Origin: Cristatella mucedo
Lineage: Eukaryota; Bryozoa; Phylactolaemata; Cristatellidae
Direction: 5' to 3'
Length of the DNA stretch: 29,000 bases
Assembly: GCA_009760855.2 (NCBI GenBank)
Contig: WPIO01000008.1
Location: 10,578,501 to 10,607,500 of the forward strand
Every line of letters starts with the position of its first letter. Position 1 is the first letter of the stretch. The notes below the pieces were generated by a model. That model was not told the DNA's origin. It was given only the letters and a program-made list of their open reading frames with translations, and did no database searches. Of this stretch, positions 22,592 to 29,000 are shown one piece after another. The position numbers and the translations under genes are program-made.

Positions 22592-22737
22592 TCGAGCAAA
22601 CAGCTTGTATCCTGTTTTGCTGTTAAAGGTGCCACTGACAATGCAGCACCTTGATTCACGAGAGACTGGACATATCGAGTTGGCCTGACTACACTTTTCA
22701 TTCATTGTTCAACAATTTAAATAGACAAATGAATGCT

Positions 22738-22743
22738 ATTAAA
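22738..22743 (+). promoter_or_regulatory. PolyA signal of actin gene
   Basis: ATTAAA 147 bases beyond the actin TAA stop, the first plausible polyadenylation hexamer. Confidence 0.45.
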
Positions 22744-22744
22744 A

Positions 22745-23935
22745 TCATGACGTATACAACTTGATGTTAGTATAGCCTAGCCCTAGCATTAGTTGCATGC
22801 CACACCCCAACAAAAATGGCTAGGTGAAAGAGACTAGCCAAGAATAGGCAAGCTAAGGGCTCCTGACGTGAGCCACGTCAAAAGTTGTGGGGCCCAGGAG
22901 CCGAGAGTAGTCGGTTGTTCAACTGTGTGCCTGGTCCACATGATTTTAGTAAATATAGGCATCTTGCAGGCAGTTTAGGCATCTTATGGGCAATTCAAAA
23001 GGGTTTATATAAAGACTACAGGACTCATTATCATCCCGAGATTAAATCATTATAGTCAAGCCTACTACTTAATTCAAGATCAGAAGTTTTCTTGACAGAG
23101 AGATAAGCCGAGGCAGCAATTACCCAATAGGCATAAGTTGCTTAAAACCTGTTGAGCTGGGCAATCCAGCAATCTATTATACCTGCCAGTGCTATCACTG
23201 CTGCATCGCTACCTGCGACCAGCAAACGTAGACGCAACTGCAACTTCATGCAAACGTATCAGCAAAAGCTAAGGATTAAGGAGAATATCGGTGAAATTAA
23301 AATGGTAGAATCACGAAGAAACAGGCAGAGAAGGTTCGCTGATACACAGCAGGATCAAATATGCATGGCTGCACAAGAATCGACCAGTGAATTCCGAAGT
23401 CAGGGATTTGCAGAGTAACAACGACATATTAGTCTCCGAAGAAAAGCGAGGAACCACTAGGTTTGTTTTTGCGGGAGGGGCCTCAACTCTTCTTAGCAGG
23501 TGTCTCTTATGGATTCCTCTCCAACCGAAACTCTGGATGCCCGAATGTCAGCTGCCCAATTAGTAGCTACCTTAATATTGGCTGGTACTCTTGCAGGCTC
23601 TGGCCTCTAGAATTAGGAATCTGCCAATTATTCTCGGCAAGCCCAGCCTCATGACAAGCGATCACGCTGCGTCAGAACAAACGCCTGAGGGAAAACCTAG
23701 GTGTGTTCGGTTCGGCTGGCCGAGAAAAGATGAGCATATCTCTAATCTGGGCTTGGCTATTGGCTTTCTTTCCGATCCGACTCCTCCTATAAGTCAGCTC
23801 ACCTGAGGTATAAGTGTCAGTGCCCTGTGAGGCTGGGTGCGATATTTAAAAGTCTTCGTTTCGGCAGCCAAACGTATGCAATGCAGTGACATTTTGTGTT
23901 AGCAAATATAACAGAGGAAATGCCCTCATATTAAT
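22745..23935. other. Region between actin copies, no gene seen
   Basis: No second copy of actin exon 1 was found here. An 88-codon frame at 23152-23418 is lysine/arginine-rich but unrecognised. A nested inverted repeat lies at 22858-22902: GGCTCCTG with CAGGAGCC, enclosing GACGT/ACGTC. Confidence 0.45.
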
Positions 23936-23937
23936 CA

Positions 23938-25514
<1,577 letters not shown>

Positions 25515-25534
25515 TAGCTATAGACTGTGCTGAC

Positions 25535-25540
25535 AATAAA
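25535..25540 (+). promoter_or_regulatory. PolyA signal after second actin copy
   Basis: AATAAA 21 bases beyond the TAG that closes the second copy's C-terminal frame. Confidence 0.55.
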
Positions 25541-25544
25541 GCTC

Positions 25545-25775
25545 CATTGATAAAAGCTAGCTCGAAAACAAATCTATCGTGTAAGATTTCATCATCGATG
25601 CTTTAATAAGGATTCTTTACAGACAATCTTGCTGGCTACTGCACAAGTTAAAAGCAGCTGATCAATTTACTTTTGCAAGATGTAACCCATTTAGGTACGG
25701 ACATTCCCCCTTCACGATCCCCCACCCAGACATCCCCACCCCCCCCCCGACCTCCCTGGGTTAGGACATTCTACG
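25545..25775. other. No gene seen; short C-rich tract
   Basis: Contains CCCCACCCCCCCCC near 25734-25748. No coding or RNA signal recognised. Confidence 0.35.
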
Positions 25776-25779
25776 GTAT

Positions 25780-25870
25780 ATGGTTTAGGGTTTTTAGGGT
25801 TTAGCATTTGGGGTTTTTAGGATTTAGCGTTTTAGGATTTAGAATTTAGGGTTTAGGTTATAGGGTTTAC
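25780..25870 (+). repeat. Degenerate telomere-like repeat tract
   Basis: About 90 bases built from TTTAGGG, TTTTTAGGG, TTTAGCATT and TTTAGGATT-like units. They resemble degenerate TTAGGG-family repeats, G-rich strand on plus. The units are irregular, so this is a decayed or interstitial tract, not an active telomere. Confidence 0.6.
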
Positions 25871-25904
25871 AGCTGGCTGCGCCTCCACTGCCTAAACATA
25901 CCGT

Positions 25905-26795
25905 TCCTCGTGCACAGCTAGTGTGCTGTTCTCACTCCGACATACGAGCATGCCTGCTGCCAGCATGCTCGACACCAGCCCCACCTGCATCTGGGTGCGC
26001 CCCTCGATCGTGCATGAAATGCTAAGCAATGCTTCGAGAAGCAGCTTGTTCAAGCTTCGTGGTGACGCAAGGAGGGATGCAAGCAGACCCAAGAAGTCGG
26101 CTTTAGGCTGCTGTGCCTGCTAGCGCTGCTTGCTGATTGGTGGCAGCTGTGGAAGTTGGGATGACTGAATATATTTCGAAAGCCGAAACGAATGGCCAGC
26201 CCGATCAACTACGACCGCTGGCAGCACTAGCAGGTGGTGTGGAGTGATAGTGGGTAGTGAGGGGTCGCCCAAGCTGAAACCGAGCAGCCCGGAGGGGAAC
26301 ATCTGGCAAAGCCAGCTTCCAGCCAAACTGTTTAGCACGTGCAGGCGTTTGCTGCAGTCGGCCAGGGTCATCGGGTCATCGAAGGCTGCCACAATCGTGC
26401 CGTCAAGCAGGTCAATTCGGCCAGCCTCTTAGCCATATGTCGTCGTCGGATAAACAACTGCCTTTAAGTGTGAGGTTTTGGCACGAATGAGCCCAGACCA
26501 AGCATCCCGTGTCCTGCAGCCAGCCAGCCACGGGCATCCACCAAAGGCAACAGCAGCAGCAGCTCTAGTGAGGCAGGCTGGCCTAAGCAAACAAGGAGAG
26601 CCGGCTGAACCCCAGTGAGAGGTCGCCCTACTTCAGTCACTGAGGTATTGTTCGCCCAGTAGACCTGGGGCGACTGAGAGAGGGGCAGGCAGACAAAGCA
26701 ACCGGCAGCCATCCAAGCAGCTTCGCTTTGCAAGACACCTGCAGCTGAGCAAGAGGAGTATTACCAAGAGACTAGTTAGTGGCTGGGCAAGACAC
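25905..26795. repeat. Duplicated ~1 kb segment, copy 2
   Basis: Same order and orientation of similar blocks as 15960-16940. Its minus-strand frames read LLEALLSISCTIEGR at 25892-26092 and AAFDDPMTLADCSKRLHVLN at 26120-26392, which look mildly protein-like but match no family I recognise. Copy 1 carries an ~8-base length difference in the second block, breaking the shared frame. Confidence 0.6.
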
Positions 26796-26799
26796 AAAA

Positions 26800-27235
26800 G
26801 CCGAGCTCGTCAGGGGGCGGTTCCTCTCCCCCTTACAGGGAAGGGAACAGCAACCTGGACCATCTCTTATTCCTATGCCCCCTTCACCATCATCAACAAC
26901 AATGTGTGTTAATGTATCTGGAAGAGCAACCGCCGAGTTTGTTTCGAACGAACACTGTGGTTTTTGGCAATTACTTTTAATTAATTGCTGGTCTGGCCCA
27001 CCAACATGAAAATCTAGCAGGTCTTGCCTGCCCACATAAAATATTTTTTTCTTCAGGTCTTCAAGCCTCCAGATGAAAATCCTAGCTCGGCCACCATGTG
27101 CTGTACTACTTGCACGTGCGTCTACTTGCACAAAGGAAAGAATTCCCTTTGTGTTGGGGAGGGATACATAGCATACGGCCATTGCAGCAGTCACTAACAA
27201 AAGTCACTACCAAAAGGGTGCCGCGGTAGACGGAG
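26800..27235. other. No gene seen
   Basis: A 142-codon minus-strand frame (26772-27200) has no recognisable domain, overlaps nothing conserved and ends at the LINE tails. Not called. Confidence 0.35.
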
Positions 27236-27236
27236 G

Positions 27237-27320
27237 GTGCAGCAAATGTAAAGCGCCTAGAAAGAGATTGAGTTCTCTGAAGGCACTTTATTAAATGCAT
27301 TATTATTCTTATTATTATTA
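27237..27320 (+). mobile_element. LINE tail fragment
   Basis: Last ~80 bases of the family: GCAAATGTAAAGCGCCTAG, TTGAGTTCTCTGAAGGC, TTTATTAAATGC and ATT repeats. It faces the minus-strand LINE that starts immediately after. Confidence 0.8.
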
Positions 27321-29000
27321 GTAATACACTTGATAAGGCGCCCTCAGAGATCTCAATCTCTCTCTAGGCGCTTTACATTGGCTGCAAAGGGAAATGCAAT
27401 TGAATGGTGAGTAATATCATGCTTGATAAACAAACAAAATGAATAACATGGTTAGGGGTGACATGCACGAGGTCAGCATGCATAAGCACATGAAGGATTA
27501 ATCACAGGGACCCACTAAATGCTGTCCTAAATAGGTGTGAAATAGGTATTATTAAGTTCTTTTAAAATGTGGTCACGTCAGGGAATGTTCTGACACAAGT
27601 CGGAAGGAAGTTCCAGGCTTTGGGGGCATACGAACTAAATGCACGGTCTCCAAAGAATTTGAGGTTTGTACGAGGTATTGGTAAACTGTTGGATTCCGAA
27701 AAGCAGGTGGGACGATGCCTGGCCTGGTAGAGGAGTAGATCTGAGAGATAAGCTGGAGCCAAAGAATGAAGGGACCTAAAAGTGAGCGACAAAACCTTGA
27801 AGTCGATCTGTTGCTTGACTGGTAGCAAGTGCAAGTCAGCGAGAAGTGATGTGCTGTGGCAACTGCGACACTCACGACAGACAAGCCTAGCTGTGGAGTT
27901 TTGCACCATCTGTAATCGTCTGATTGCACATGCCGGTAGGCCAGTAAGCAGTGAGTTGCAGAAGTCGAGACGAGATGTCACGAATGCATGGACCAACTTG
28001 GACGTGGTATCGTTATCTAAACAAGCCCGAATTTTGGCAATGTTATGAAGCTGAAAATAAGCAGATTTGACTGTGGAGCTGATGTAGTCGTCTAACGAGA
28101 GGTCGCTTTGGAACATGACACCTATATTTCGAGCTGATTCGACAGGAGATATGCTGACAGAGCCAATTTTGAGCATCAGCCTTTCCAATTTCTGAATCAG
28201 ACTGGGTTTGCCCATAACTAGCAAGTTAGTTTTATCATCGTTTAGTTAAAGACAATTTGCTGCCATCCATGTATGGATGTCATCAATACATGCAGCAAGT
28301 GAGTTGAGAGAATTCGAGGTGCTCGAAGGCTGGGAGGGATCAAAGCAAAGGTACAACTGAGTGTCATCTGCATTGAAGTGAAAGCCTAGATCGTACTTGA
28401 CAATCATATCAGCAAGAGGGAGAGTATAAACGGTGAAAATGACCGGACCTAGCACGGAACCCTGAGGTACCTCATATTTCAGAGGTACCTCAGATGATCT
28501 TTGTCCATTCGTGTCAATACTCTGGAGTCTCCCACTGAGATAGGACCTGAACCACTGCAGAGCAGTGCCAGTGATGCCTAGGTGAGATGAGAGGCGCTCT
28601 AGAAGAACTTTGTGATCGATGGTATCAAAAGCTGCCGAAAGATCAAGCAAGACAAGCAGAGACACTCCACCCATGTCTGCATTCGTAAGTAGGTCGTTGT
28701 ATACCCAAAGCAATGCTGACTTAGTGGAGTGATTAGCTCTAAAGCCAGACTGGAACTTACTAGCTAGGTTTGATGTTTCGATATATGAGTTCAGCTGGTC
28801 TGCCACGACCCGTTCCAGTGTCTTTGATAGGAACGGTAGAAGGGAGACTGGGCAGTAGTTGCTCAAGTTCTCGTGATCTAGTGTCGCTTTCTTGAGAAGT
28901 GGCCTGACTACAGCTTTTTTGAAAGGTGCTGGGACATGACCTGAGGCTAATGGCATATTAATGATGTTAGTTATGCATGGCAGCAGCTGATCAATGCAAC
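27321..29000 (-). mobile_element. CR1/L2-type LINE, 3' part
   Basis: Longest LINE copy in the window. The 3' tail (27321-27400) and 3' UTR lie at the left, and the ORF runs off the right edge. Family tail, ORF stop position and C-terminal motifs match the other copies. No endonuclease domain is within view. Group assignment rests on RT sequence style and the (ATT)n-type end and is approximate. Confidence 0.88.
27502..29000 (-). pseudogene. LINE reverse transcriptase ORF, two nonsense codons
   Basis: Minus-strand reverse transcriptase that would copy the LINE RNA at the target site. In order: VVRPLLKK and ENLSNYCPVSLLPFLSKTLE; FQSGFRANHSTKSALL; motif A VLLDLSAAFDTIDH; motif B VPQGSVLGPVIF; motif C FNADDTQLYL; WMAANCL; then C-terminal LVHAFVTSRLDFCNSLLTGL, LVCRECRSCH and GDRAFSSYAPKAWNFLPT. 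Motif C has Asn where Tyr is usual before ADD. The frame stays open except for TAA at 28248-28246 (after WMAANCL) and TAA near 27564-27562 (after VTTF). Each looks like a single A-to-T change in a lysine codon. A 12-base local difference follows the second, and the family stop is at 27504-27502. The N-terminus is outside the window. Inactive as it stands. Confidence 0.88.

Overview
The window looks like nuclear DNA from a multicellular animal. It has spliced genes with GT-AG introns, a two-exon actin gene with its intron at the codon 41/42 position, many 5'-truncated LINE copies of CR1/L2 type ending in (ATT)n, tRNA-derived SINEs, and long CA, TA and GA microsatellites. The phylum cannot be read from the sequence; a marine or other repeat-rich invertebrate is a guess.

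Left half (1-15.3 kb): one gene on the minus strand encodes a PLP-dependent threonine/serine dehydratase. Four exons join in phase at 15278-15111, 14851-14665, 2310-2125 and 1848-1526, with a polyA signal at 1440-1435. The N-terminal exon or exons were not found. A 12.35 kb intron holds most of the mobile DNA: LINE fragments on both strands, a SINE inserted in a LINE, a probable solo LTR inserted in another LINE, and CA/TG and homopolymer runs. The third exon carries an in-frame TGA immediately before its splice donor, so this allele is a pseudogene, a nonsense allele or an assembly error.

Middle (15.3-20.8 kb): mostly non-coding. It contains one copy of a ~1 kb duplicated segment (other copy at 25.9-26.8 kb), tRNA-like SINEs, and a ~1.06 kb array of 12-bp repeats whose lack of stop codons makes long spurious reading frames on both strands.

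Right (20.8-25.5 kb): a complete 375-residue actin gene on the plus strand, with TATA box, one 509-bp intron and a polyA signal. About 2.9 kb downstream is a direct duplicate of the intron's 3' part plus exon 2. This second copy lacks exon 1 and is frameshifted, but keeps its splice acceptor and has an AATAAA signal.

Far right (25.5-29 kb): a degenerate telomere-like tract, the second duplicated segment, then two LINE tails that meet tail to tail. The longer LINE runs off the window end and shows most of the reverse transcriptase domain with two nonsense codons. I see no convincing new biological system. The most informative oddities are the broken dehydratase with its repeat-swollen intron, the orphan duplicated actin terminal exon, and a SINE whose 3' end resembles the resident LINE tail.
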